Source: Lojkania enalia (Eukaryota; Ascomycota; Dothideomycetes; Pleosporales). Taken from it: 64,000 nt of DNA. This document shows positions 1-13,400 of the stretch, piece after piece. The first letter of the stretch is position 1, and each line of letters begins with the position of its first letter. The stretch covers positions 62,179-126,178 of the forward strand of contig ML986642.1 in the NCBI GenBank assembly GCA_010094045.1, read 5' to 3'. The position numbers and the translations under genes were made by a program. The notes beneath the pieces were generated by a model that saw nothing but the letters and a program-made list of their open reading frames with translations, searched no databases and had not been told where the DNA came from.

Positions 1-1805
1 TTTCTTAGTATAGCAACTTTTCCGTACGCAACGCTATATCTTAACAATACGAAGCTAATCTATCTAATTAAGAAGGTAGAATTGAACTTACCCTTTAGGC
101 CTATACTTTAGGCTAATTTTAAAGCGTGTGACGCGCTGCAGCAGCTTTTAACGTATAATACTAGCAGCTTTCTAACCGGCTTTATAGAATTACCTTTCGA
201 CCTTAAACTCAACTAAATTGTATAAAGCTTATAGTAACTGAAAAGTAGACGATTGTATAATATATCCTTAATCTTAATTTGCGAGGATTTGCGCCGCGGC
301 TTTATAAGGTGGTAGATATAGTAGATAAACTATTACGTGCGCGGGGTAAGATACCTATAGATAAAAACTAGCCTAAACGATTTATATCGCGTATAAATAA
401 GTTTAAAACAGTTTTTAATCGAGTAAAGGACCGTTAGAAGATATTATAAGAAGATCTAGAGGTTATTAACGCGTGGTTTAAGCTCGTATAAGAGATAGTA
501 GCTAAGTATAGTATCTATAAAGATAATATCTATAACTTTAATAAGATAGGCTTCTAGATAGGTATAATTAGCTCTATAAAAGTTGTTACAGGTTTAGAAT
601 ACTATATAAAACCTACGCTTATTTAGCCAGGTGATTAGAAGTAGATTACAGTAATCTAGAGTATCTATACTACTAGATATACAACCCTACTATTTATTAT
701 CTATAAAGAATGCGTCTATATCTTAGTATAATATAAGGAGATAGATATACTGTACAACTGGAAGCTCTCAGTTTCTGAGAATAGATAGACAAATAATAAG
801 CTTAGTTTTAAGTAGTTAAAGTACTTTAACGTATATATAAAGACGCGTTAGGTAGGGTTATATAGGCTACTTATTCTTAATAGCTATAAGAGTTATCTAA
901 ACTAGGATTTTAAGGATTATTACCTTATATAAAAGATCTTCACCCTCTATATACTAGTATATTCATTACATATCTTACAGCTACTTAATGTGGTATACTT
1001 CTTACTATTAAAGCTAAAGTACTCCTAGCGTATATAAGACTTAGTACGCTAACGCGTCTAATATATTAATAAAGAAGGCTTTCTACCAGCTTTTAGAAAC
1101 GCGTTTTTTAATATATTTACGTACGAGAACTATAAAAAGGCCTTTAAAATATCTAGACTAGTTCCTATTAACGCGTAGGTTGTTCTTAAGCGCCTTAAAG
1201 TCTAGTTGTATATACTACTAGAAGTACTCCTACTAGAAATACTATAGCAGTTAAAAATACTAAGTAATATACAAGAATTCGGGTTACAATTAACTCTCGT
1301 ATAGAGGTCCTTTGTATAATTACTAAAAGAAGCTAAAAAAGGCTTTTTATAGCTAATAAAAGGAGCTGAATTAATGCTGCATTAAAACGCTCTTATAAGC
1401 TACTAGATTACAGAGCTTAAAGAGTAATTAGAGGTTATAACGAAATATAAAACACGTAAATAGAAGCGAATCTAGTATAGTAGTATAATAGAGTATAGTA
1501 AGAGAGCTTTATATAGAGCTGCTAAGGCATCTATAGCTCCTCAGCGATCTAAGAAGGCTCGTGGTGGTGGTAGTAAGGAACTAGCTTAACCTGGTTAACG
1601 GTACTATAGGAACTGTAGAAAGACTAAGTATAACGCTTATACGTGCTAAAAAGATATAGAAGCTTCTTCTAAATCTAGTCCAAGTGTCTTATACGCAGGT
1701 TCTCTTATAGATGGCGAGTAAATCAAGGTCTTATATATGGTGTTAGTAGTGCTAAGAAAAAGTGGCCGGCTCGGTAGTATAGCCGGCTCGGTAGTACTTT
1801 ATGTT
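1..1805 (+). mobile_element. Fot1/pogo-type DNA transposon relic (left end outside window)
   Basis: Reading the plus strand through many stops gives a DDE transposase of the Fot1/pogo (Tc1-mariner) kind. A YNF.KIGF-like motif lies near 530-560, a LLIL-N-S-Y-K-S-YL block (ancestrally LLILDGH.SH) near 865-900, and a HILQLLNVVYF block (ancestrally LQPLDV) near 975-1000. A basic tail follows, then a Cys-containing segment around 1610-1660. The element ends at about 1805 in a terminal repeat containing gctaagaaaaagtggc and two near-identical 17-bp units at 1763-1796. The same terminal sequence closes the copies at 2.3 kb and 27.1 kb. The transposase is riddled with TAA and TAG codons and is certainly dead. 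Confidence 0.8.
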
Positions 1806-1807
1806 AT

Positions 1808-2370
1808 ACTATATTTTGCAATTATATCCTGTACGAGCTTAAACTATATATTAATAATCTCTAGATTCTCTTATTTTATTCTTTAGCAATCTTTTACTTA
1901 ATTAAAGGCTATTTTAAGCTTATTTATATACGCTATAAATTATTTAAGCTAATTCTTTCCTATAGATATTCTACTATATACGCCTAATAGTTTATCTACT
2001 ATATCTACTACTTTATATAGTTAGAGCGTATATCCTCGTAAATTAAGGTTAAGAATATATTATACGATTGTTTATTCTTCGGTTACTATAAGCTTCTAGT
2101 AATTTAGTTGTATATAAGAGCGAAACATGATTCTATAAAGTTGAATAGAGAGTTGTTAATATTATACGTTAAAAGCTATAGTAGCGCGTTATACGCTCTT
2201 AAACTAGCCTAATTTATACGCCTGTAAGATAAGCTCAATTCTACCTTCTTATTAAATTAATAGAAGGTTGTATTGTAGATTTATTATAGTTCGTATATAG
2301 TGTTTATAATGCTAAGAAAAAGTAGCTACTTCGATAGTTTAGCCGCTTTAATAGTAGAATATATTATATA
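1808..2370 (-). mobile_element. Fragment of a second Fot1/pogo element (5' half)
   Basis: This stretch is a direct repeat of 26545-27105 over about 550 bp, with scattered differences that are mostly transitions. It carries the outer terminal repeat at roughly 2292-2365 and the transposase N-terminal half on the minus strand. Its inner end abuts the end of the preceding plus-strand copy at about 1805. It is therefore a truncated copy joined tail-on to another copy rather than a complete element. Confidence 0.75.
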
Positions 2371-3445
2371 TTACTAAAATAATTAGTTAGAACAATCTTT
2401 ATTAGATTAAAAATTAAGATTTAATCTATATATAGTTTAAAATATTCTATAATCTCTACTCTCTAATAAGAATAGACTAAAAGTATTAAGTTTAGAAAGC
2501 CTATAAATCTATAAAAGTCTTCTATACCCGCTAATTAAATATTAAGAACTAGTATAACAAATTCCTTCCTATATATAATAGAGCTAAGTAGCTTAGCTTA
2601 CTAGATATATATAGCTTCTACCCTTATAAGAATCTTATTCGAGCTATTAAGTAGATTAATTCTAGCTACTCTACTAATATTACTATTAATATATTTAAAG
2701 TAGAGGAGATCTAGAATATTAATTATAATTAGCCGATTCTAGATAATATTTAGCTACTAACTATCTTAACTAACTTCTTATACTACTATCGTATAATAAG
2801 ATTAAGAAAGGCTAATATTTATAGTAGAGTTTTTAACGCTATACTAAATTAATAAGAATCTCTATATAGTAAAAAGAGAGTAAAAACTAAGAATAAATTA
2901 ACTATATTCTACCTTTATAGAGATATTTACTTTTAGAGTAAATATTTATATATTATTATAGGCCTTAAAATAAGAGAATTTATTAAAGACTTTAAAAAAA
3001 CTAAAAAGATTACTAAATATAAGGCTAAAGATAAAAGGAGTATACTAAATAGAGTTAGAGATAAAGTTTAATATTTTAAGAAGTAAAAGAATAAGAATTC
3101 TAATAAACTAATAGAGTCTAATTTAATAGAAATCGACGCTAGTAATAGCTCTATTATAGAGCTATATAATATCTATAGAGTCTACTTTTTAGCCTTTAAC
3201 TATTAACTGCTATATTAGTATTATCTATTTCTCTACTCTTAAACTTTTAATCTAGTTACTAATATCTATATCTATAATAATCCTACTAAATTTTAATAGA
3301 TAATATACTTTATAAACGAGCGGCCTATATAAGCGAGCGGTCTACTCTATTAACTTTTTCAACCTTTATATATATATAGCTTAACAACTAAATAATATAA
3401 TAGTAATTTACAACTTGCGCGATTATTCTATAGAAATCTCTATAT
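2371..3445. other. Unassigned AT-rich sequence
   Basis: No open frame, no recognisable protein domain and no long repeat partner inside the window was seen. A small tandem duplication built on the motif cgagcgg lies near 3316-3347 and stands out as slightly GC-rich. The stretch is probably an eroded repeat. Confidence 0.5.
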
Positions 3446-3696
3446 TATAATAGTATAGGTAAGATAATAGGTCCGAATATAGTACGAATCTACTTAGAGG
3501 TATATAGGAGTACGTAGAGGTTTAGGGACCTAAGAATTCTATTAACACCTATAGGCCTTATATAAAAGGATATAGAACTATTAAGCTACTTATAAGGGAG
3601 TATACAACTATATACAGATGGGAAAAGGGGCGGAGTAGAGGGTAGGATAAGATAAGTAAAAAGCTTTTTATAAAACGATTTCTTCGTATTATTATA
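3446..3696 (-). repeat. 3' LTR of the outer gypsy element
   Basis: This 251-bp repeat matches 17419-17697. The right copy is 28 bp longer because of an indel near 17645-17670. Shared landmarks include cttagaggtatataggag and ataggccttatataaaagga. Confidence 0.85.
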
Positions 3697-3713
3697 CTAC
3701 CCCCCTCCTTATA
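3697..3713 (-). other. Polypurine tract of the outer gypsy element
   Basis: Read on the minus strand, an AAGGAGGGGGG tract ends directly beside the 3' LTR. This is where plus-strand DNA synthesis is primed in LTR elements, and it fixes the orientation of the element as minus. Confidence 0.7.
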
Positions 3714-6700
3714 GGCTAATAGTCCCTATTTATACTAGTTTAGGAGGGAATTGGGGCTATTACGGATAGGTTCTAGTATAAAGAAATTTCTTCGAAGAGG
3801 TATTTATTAGTAAGAGCTAATACGCGTAGTTATCTATAGAGATACGTTTATATATTAATATAATATTAAGTAAGGTTTTTATAGTAAGTATAATTAACCT
3901 ATATATTAGCTAGTAACTACTATTATAACAGTTTATTAATATTGCAATTTTATCGCGTATAGTAATAAGCGTTTACTAGCCTTAGTATATTACTAGGTTA
4001 CTATTAACTAAGCTTCTTTAACTAAATAACAACTTCTACTCTATACGTATTATTATACGTTCCTAGAACTATTAATTATTAAAGTATTATTAATACTTTA
4101 TAGAAAAAAATTAATTAATATACTACTCTACCCACCTTCTAGAACCTTTTTAAAAGCCTTTTAGGTTATCTACTTTTAGGCTATATATATACTTACCTAC
4201 GAGTAGTATATAATATTTATCTTTTAGTCTCTAAGATTAAAAAAATATAAGTATTATACCTTGTAAAATAAAAAGTATAACCTTATATAAATCGTATTTA
4301 ATATTAGTAGAGTATTTACTACTAATATATTTATAAATCCCCTCCTACTATAAGAAGAAGTTTCTAGTTCTCTAAAGCTATCTTAAACTATAGATAACAG
4401 CCCGATATATAGGAGATAAGAAGGATAGAAAGGTAGCCTTTAAGGCTATTTTAGAGTCTACTTACAGCCTAGCGCTTATAGCTTAGATTATAAAGAGTTA
4501 GAAAACTAGCCTTCTTAAAGCTAGTATTTAGGTAGCTTTATTCTACTAGGGTACTAAGTTGCTCTATTAAGTTTCAGCTCTAAAAACTTTAATATCTAGC
4601 CTTTAAGCTGATATTACAGCGCTTTTAGGCGGCTAAAAATAAGGTAGAAAAGGTTTAGGGGGAGTTTAAAGGGAAGAAAAAGAAAGGAAAATAGAAGAGA
4701 AGAGAACTAGAGAAATATCTAATAGCCTACTATCAGACCCTCCAGATTTTATAGAAGAGTAATTTTAGGCCTATAATTTAGTTTTCTAATCTACTACTTA
4801 ACTTTTATATATTATTATCTACTAGATAATCTATATTCTTTATACTATTCTTATATACTTTAATCTATTTAGTTAGAACTTTTAGAGGTTCTAGTTAATT
4901 TAGATACTTATTATAAAAAGCTTTTAGCTTATAAAGTAAACCTATAAAATTTAAGGCTTTATACTAGACTAGATTAGAATTATATTCTACCCATTTTATA
5001 CGATATTTAAGGGTCTTATAATATAGCTTACTAGCTAGTATTTCCTTAACCTCCTACTCTTCTACCCCCTTAATAGCGATAGCGGGTAGTTTTAGAGCTT
5101 CTTACTCTAGTAGAAGGTCCTAAAGGTTTTTATATAGTAGGTTTAGTATAAAGATATTATATATTCTTAACCCTAGAAGTAGCTATAAATAGTATAAGTT
5201 TCTAACCTATTCTAGTACTTTAAAATAGCCCTTCTATTAATTAGATAGTTTTTAGCTTAGTCTTTAGACTATAAAGTTCTTAGTATCTAGATAGACTATA
5301 TTACTAATCTACTAATTAATCGGTTACTAATAATAGTTAATAATAGATTATATATAATCCTAAGCCTTCTTAATATTAGCCTTTATAGTTTCTTAGGCTA
5401 TATATATACAAGTCGCTAAAGCTAAAACATTCTTACAATTTAATTTATCTATTATAGTAATAGGATTAATAGAATATTTCCAATCCTAACTCTAATAGGG
5501 CTTAAATCCGTATAGGATCTAATATAGGGATATTCTAATAGTTATATAAAGTAGAGTCGCTTATACTCGGTTAATTATAGGTAATAGAAAACTCTAGTTA
5601 TTCTAGTAGAAGGATATAAAAGAGCGTAGTTTCTAATTAATATACTTATTTATAATCTCTATCTATCCGTTAGTTTCTTTATAATAAGTAGTAGATAGTT
5701 TAATCTTTACACCTAAGATATAGTAGAATTTAGACTAGAAACTAGATATAAACTAAGGTTTTTAGTTTAAAATAATAGTTTTAAGTATATAGTTAAAGTA
5801 GTATATCTATTAAATAAATAATTTAGCTATTCCCTATATATTAATTATACAATAGTAGAGAATAGATACTACTTATTTAGATAGGTAATCGATTACTACT
5901 ATAATCTAATTATATCTAGACTTATCTATAGGAAAATCCTTAAAGTTAATATATAGGTACTATATTAGTTAATTTAGTATAGGAAGTAGATAAATAAAAT
6001 CTAGAGTTTAGATTTATATTAGATAAGCTTTATAGTATAGAATATAATTCTATATATATCGTTTATAAGTAGCTTCTATACCCTTCTAGTAGTACTTCTA
6101 AGATAGTAACTAATAGGTTTTAGTAGCGTTTAGGTGTATAGAGGATACTTAGTTATAAGCCTCTTATATAAGTCGTATATAAAGGCCTAAATCTAATAGA
6201 ATATATAAGCGATTATTATAGAGGAGTAGTCTATTCTCTATCTAATACTTGTAGGATAAAAGGGTGCGTTTCTATGTAAAAGAGGCTCGATTTTCTTATA
6301 ATAATACGTTAATTAACTCTAGAGAGTCTAGTAATATAATCTATTCCTAGTCTTTAATAACGTTTAATATAACCGCTTAAGTTATTATTTAAATAATATA
6401 GGACTAGACTAATTTAGTATTAATTTAGGGGTAAAGTTAATATAGTCTAAATAGAACTTTTAACTAGTTATTAGTTAAAGCCGCTTTTAAATTTTTTATA
6501 TCTTATTTATAATAGCTAAAAATATCTACTCTAGTATTATTCTTATCTAGAGTATATTCGATTTAGAACTAATACTAAGCTAATTCCTCGGTCTAATAAA
6601 TCTAATAAGTATTAAGTACCTTTATAGTTATAAAATATTTAAGTAAATAATAATTAGTATATACTAGAGTTCTAGTAGCTATAGAAGTAAATTCTACCCT

Positions 6701-9700
6701 CTATTACTTAAACGTAGTAATAATTGCGAATAATTTCTTATTATAAATCTTCTAGTTTAGTTTTAAACTAGATAGAACTTTACTATAGAATACTATAGAG
6801 TACTATTTTCCGTTAGGATATTTCTATAATAGTACTTCTACAACTATTTTATTAGAAGTATTAGTTTCTATTTTTATTTCTAATATAGGGTTAAAGTAGT
6901 AGAGTATAAGTATACTTAATAGGGCTGACTTTAATTTCTTAAAGATAATATTACATTCTAAAGTCTATACGAAAAGAGTTATAAGGTTTTATAGTATAAT
7001 AATTAGCTTTATAATATACAAGAATTCTAGTATAAACTATTAATAGAATCTAGTAAAACCTAAGAAGAATTTTACACCTGTTATAGTAGTAGGTAACTGC
7101 TAGTTATATAGTACTTCTACCTTCTCTAGATTAACCTTAAAGTCTTTATTTAATAGGATATAGCTAAGGTATTTAGTTCGGGTAATATAGAATTCGCTCT
7201 TCTTAATATTAACTTATAACCCTACTTAATATAATCTCTTAAGAACTTTTCTAATATAGATAGTATATATTACCTCGTCTTTAGAGTAGATAAAGATATC
7301 GTCTAGGTAAGTAATATAGAAGTTATCTAGGTAGTTAATTAGTATATCGTTTATATAGTACTAGTAAGTTACTAGACTATTATATAATCTAAAAGATAGA
7401 ACTTTATACTTATAGGTTCTATATTAAGTCTAAAAGATAGTATATTTCTTAGAACTAGAATCTATTCTAATCTTATTAAAGGCCGCGTAAATATTAAACT
7501 TAGTAAAGATTGCTACTTTAGTAGGCCTAGATAGAAGTTTATCTATATATAGTATTAGATACACGTCTTTATAGGTAAGAGTATTAAGTTTACAATAATC
7601 TATATAGATATATAGATTACTATTAGATTTATAAACGTAAAGGATTAGAAATATAAAAGAGTTCTAACTCTACTTAATATACCTATACTATAGATTATCT
7701 ATAATATACTTCTTAATTACTTCTAGCTTTTTAATATTCTACTTATATAATAGGCTGTAACTATTAAAAAGGGGTTTTATAAGGATAATCTTATAATTAT
7801 AAGAGTAGTATTCTAGTAATTAATAAGCCGCAGTTTTACTAAATATATTCTAATATCTATAGTATTTAAATAGTAATTGGAAATTTACTAGTACTTTATT
7901 TTCAGCCTTATTTTCTAGCTCTAGAGCTTACTTATCTTTAATTAGCTACTTAATTTTATATAGAGATATAGAGAAAAACTCGTTCTCTTTCCTCTTTATA
8001 TTAAAGTAGAAAGTATTAGCTAAGATAAGAGTAATAATAGAAGAATAGACTCTCTTTAGATTAGGTTTAGACTTTATTATATACAGGCGTATAAGAGCTC
8101 TAAGTTTATTTAGACTATAAGCTATAAGAGACTAATATAGTTTTAGTAGTCTTAGTAGACTCTTAATATAATAGATAGTTAGATTATAGGACTACTAATA
8201 TTAGTTCTTTTCCTATAGAGCGTCGCATTGCTAGATATTTAGCTCTACCTCTTTATCGCGTACTAGCTAAGTTAATTATATAAGAAGAGGAGGTAAAGAA
8301 TTATAAGTAGTAGGGTATTTAGAGGGCTATATAATCTAATTCTTATCCGTATCTAGCTAGAGTTAAAAATAATATAACTATTTAATACTAATAATATAAT
8401 CTTAAATATTTAGGTCTATAATAATAAATAGATAGTTTTAGATAGTTCTCCTATTAATTTACAGGTATAAGTAGATATACTAATTAACTAGAGTTTAGAT
8501 TCAGTCCTAAAAACCTTTAATAGTAATTTTAAAGGGTAAATACTATATTAATATATATAAAGCTTAGAAGAGTAATTTAACTACTATAGAATTAAAGAAT
8601 AGAAAGCCTTAGATACTAGTATTAACAAGGGCGTTTAGTTGTATACTAACACCTTTTAAATATAGAACGGTAGAAATTTAAAAGTACTTTCCTCTAAATA
8701 AATACGATAAATTAATATTTAATAAGTTATACTTATTTAAGTTTAGAATAGAAAGTTTTTCTAAGCATCTCTATTTCCTACCTAAAAACTATCTAGGTAG
8801 TATTTATTTACGTCTAGAAACTTTTCTTCTTTAATCTCTTTTTATTTAACTTCTATCTCTTATATTTTAAAGACTATATATTTATTTATAAAGTATTTTA
8901 GTTTACTATAGTTATAGTAATTATCTAGGGTTGTATACCTTTTAGGTATAGGAGTTTTACTAGGTTATTAGAGAGCGATTGTAGTAGAACGAGGTATTAA
9001 TACTAGGATAGATTAGGGTAGTATTAGATTATAGGTTACCTTAGATAAACTCTTAGAAACCTTCTAGTACCGATCCGAATTTATTTTAGCTGTAATCTAT
9101 AGGCTAATAGTTCGTTCTAAAAGGCTAGAAACGCTTCTCCTTTCTATATTATAAGCTGTTAAGTAGGTAACTATAGTATTAAAAGAGCCTTTCTATATAA
9201 GCTTAAAGCTAAGGTTTAGTATCTTTAGGCTGGGGAGAATCTTATCTTATAGGTAGAAGAACTATTTAGATTAGAATATATATCCTCTAATAGCTATACT
9301 AATAAAATAAGCTTTAAAAGTTAGAAATACTTCTCTCTTATTTATCTTTAGGACCTAAAACGCCTATTATACCTCTATCTCTTTATTACCTATAATAAAA
9401 TACGATTATAGAAGTAAAATTATTTCTTTAGTATTTTTAAACTAATACTAGTCTAATTTAGCTAGGTATTTTAGCTCTAGATACCCTTTTATAGTACTAG
9501 AAGTATATCTTTATACTAATACTATATGTATATACTCTATCCGATAGTAATCTATATTAATCTTAAGTTAGTCTAGAATTAAAGCTTACTATTATTTAAA
9601 TATAGGTTTACTACTATCTATAAAACTTTCGATCTTAAGTATATATTTAGTAAGGTAGGCTTAAGGGGGCTTAAAGGTGGTTAAAAAGTTTCTTACTAGA

Positions 9701-10189
9701 GGAGTTGTAAAAGTTTCTTAGTATATTATTAGTTCTAATTCGGTAGTTTATAGAGGTTAATTATGACTAATAATTCTCTATTATATTAAGTATATAATCT
9801 CTTCTTATAAAATTGTAATTTATTTCTTAAAGGTTAGTTTACTCTAATTTTCCTCCGAATTAGATAGGTTCTTTATTATAGGCCTTATAGAAAAGGGTCC
9901 GCCTATTATAGGGCCCTCTATAGAAGATAATAGTTGTTCTATACGTATAGATAGAAGTTTACTCTTACTACAACTTACGTATATATTAGTTCTAGTATAA
10001 GAATTAGAAGGTAAATTATAGTTAGATATTAGTAGTTACCTCTAATTCTAATAGGTTATTAGTAGTCTCTAAGTTTCTATCTAGGCGTACTCTATGCGAC
10101 TTTTCTAAAGGCAATTCTAATTATAAGAGATAGGAAGTACTAAACTTAAAGGTTTTAGTTAATAGAAGATCTCTAAGATTCTATCTAGA

Positions 10190-10402
10190 TATAATATTTT
10201 ATAGCTTTAAGTTACGGGTTAATAATATAGAGTTACCTAACCTAGGGTTAAAATAGCTAAATTATACCCTATAGGGATAGCAGCGATTTATCTCTCTTTT
10301 ATTAGCTATCTCTTTTCTAAGAGAACTGAATATACGAATATTTTAGCTCTACTACTCTATCTATTATTACTACGCTATAATCTATTATACTAGCCTATTA
10401 TA
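10190..10402 (+). repeat. 5' LTR (213 bp) of the nested gypsy element
   Basis: Starts TATAATA and ends TATTATA, the eroded TGTAATA...TATTACA termini. By eye it differs from 17055-17267 at about 18 positions, of which all but one are transitions. Confidence 0.9.
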
Positions 10403-13400
10403 TTCGAATTACTTAAACTCTTTAGAGTAGTCTAATAGTAATTTCCGATACTATAAATACGTCTTCTACCTCTTTTAGTCTAACAGCCGGCTTAGCTAGA
10501 TATATAAAAACCCTAACATCTAATAATAGGTAAGATACTAACCTTAAAGCTAGCGAGGGACTTATTTAGCTAGAAGAGTAGACTAGAGTAAATATTTATC
10601 GAACATCTAAAGAATTGTAGAGTTGTAGTACTATCTAATACTCTCCGGCCTAAAATAGTATAGAGTAGGACGTAGATACTAAAGACTTAGAAAGACTATA
10701 ATAATAGATATAAAGTAAACGAAATTAAAAGAATCTTAAATAGCTATAGAAGATAAAACGATAATATAAAGTAGGTAACATCTTTACAATCGATTAGCTA
10801 TTATTATACTAGAAGAAGTATAACTGTTGCGAACTACCTCTACTTAAACTAACCTTTCTCGCCCTAAACCTTCTTATACTTATAAGAAGAAGAATTATAT
10901 AGACTATAACCGATAGGTCTAAGACTATAAAAAGTACTTTATCTAGTTGCTAATAGACTTTTAGATAGAAAGGTAGAAAGTTACTTTTACCTTTAAGTAT
11001 ATTTTAGAATCTTTAAAGACTTTATAGGAGATATATAAAATTATAGAGTACTAAAAGAGTATATATTAGATTTCTATATAAGATATTCTAAAAGTAAAGA
11101 TACTAAGTATATTAGAAACTCTATTAGAATAAAAGTAAGAAGTTTTTAATACCTTAAAAAGGTATAGGTAAAGAATAGACCAGTCTCCAACTAACTTATT
11201 AAACTATATAAGACCTCTATAAGAAGAAGTTAGAGAGATAAATAAAAACCGTATAGTAAATAAGTTTATCTTAGCCTTATCTAAGCTAATAAAGAGAAAT
11301 TTAAATCTCCTCTCGAGACTATAGTTTCAGATACTACTAGAGGTAGAAGAATACGCGAATATAGTCTTTAGGCGTTACTAAAAGCTTTATAAAGGGTAAA
11401 AGGGGCGTAATATAGATAATTATAAGAAGCGAGGGTCCGATACTTTAGGTAAGAGTAATAGTACTTTAAAGAAGGCTAGAAAGGGCTAGAAACCCCTAAA
11501 GAGGTCTAGAAAAGGTAATATCCGCTTAAAATAGCCTCCTATTATATATTAGATATATAAAGAGGAAGGTTATAAGTCTTCTAACTATCTCTAGAAGAAA
11601 GGGAAGTCTAAAGAAACTCCTAAATAGAAGTTAGGAAAAGGTAAAAATTAGAAGAATTAAACTCCTTTCTTCTAGCCTATATTAAACTTTCTAGGGAGAG
11701 TAGAGAGCTAGAAAAATTATATAAATTACTTTTTTAAACTTCTATAAAGTTGCTTATAGTTAAGATAGTAGTAGAGGATTTAGCTAAGAATAATTGTTTA
11801 ATTAACCCAGGTATATAACTAAATCTTCTTAATACTATACTTATAAAGTAGTATAGTTTAAAGATTAATCTACTACTAAAGTTAATAGTAGAAGCTATAA
11901 ACAGCTCTAAGATTCTAATATATAGAACTACTGTTACGAAAGTTACTATTAGAGACTCGCGTAGTAAGGTTTAAGTCTATAAAGTACTGTTTATAATATT
12001 AAACCTTAAAGGGTATAAGATTTACCTTAAACTACCTTAGATATAAGATTATAATCCGAAATTAAACTTTCTTAGTAGAAGGATACTCTTTAGGAGGGTA
12101 AAGGCTATAAGCTTACTCCAGTTCTATAAGATAGTACTAGAGGACGTAGAAGAGTTCGCGGAGACTATTATAGGTGGTAAAATAGACGTCTATATATATC
12201 TAGTTAATTTAGTAGCTATAGTAGATAAAATTAGTACTAGAACAGGCTAATTACGGCTAGAGTATACCGATTTTAAAGATGTATTTAATAAAAAGTAATC
12301 CTCGGTATTTATAGAGTATAGGCTTTAAGATTTAGCTATAAACCTACTAGAAGAGACTAGTTCTCTATATTAACTACTATATAATTTATCTTCGGTTAAG
12401 CTTTAGTATCTTCGGAAGTATCTAGATAAGTACTTATAATAGAAATAGATTAGGAGATCTCGATCATCTACTAGCATACTAATTCTCTTTATAAAGAAGA
12501 AGAATAGTAGTTTAAGACTCTATATAGATTATAGAGGCCTAAATAAGATTACTATACGTAATTAGTACCCTCTTCCCCTAATTTTAGAATCGCTAGAGCG
12601 TCTAGCGCAAGCTAAGTACTATACTAAACTTAATATTAGAGAAGCTTACTATAGAATTAGGATAAAGAAAGAAGATAAATAGAAGACCGTATTTTATACT
12701 AGATACGGTTCTTTTAAGTATACTATTATACTGCTTAGCCTAATAAATACACCAGCCTAATTTTAAGTATATATTAACTAGACGCTTACTAGCCTTATTA
12801 ATATAATATATATTATATACTTAGATAATATTTTAATCTTCTCTAATATAGAAGAGGAATATATTAAGTATATTAAAGAAGTACTTTAGAAACTATACGA
12901 GGCTAAACTCTTTATAAAATTTAGTAAGTATAACTTCTATACTAGAAAAATAGACTACCTAAAGTTTATTATTTACCTTAAGAGGATTAAATTTAACTAC
13001 TCTCGGTTAAAAACTATCTAAGATTAGCTAGTTTTATAGATTATATAAGATATATAGATCTTTATTAGATTTATAAACTATTACTATAGGTTTATTACGG
13101 GATTCTTAAAGATTATCTTACCTTTAATAAGATTAATCTAAAAGGGGCTAAAGGCTGCTAAAAGAAGCTATATCTAGAAAAGAGAAGAAAGTTAAGAGCT
13201 AGATATTAGTTAGAAAGGACTAGAGGCCTTTTAATAGTTAAAGGAAGCTTTTTTAAACGTTCCTATTCTAGCTTATTATAAGCTAACTCGGCCTATAAGG
13301 GTTAAAATTAATACTTCTACGAGCGCTATTTTAGGAATTCTTAGCCAGCTTATCGAAGAGTAAGTAGGTAAGATAATATAGTAACCTATTAATTTCTTTT

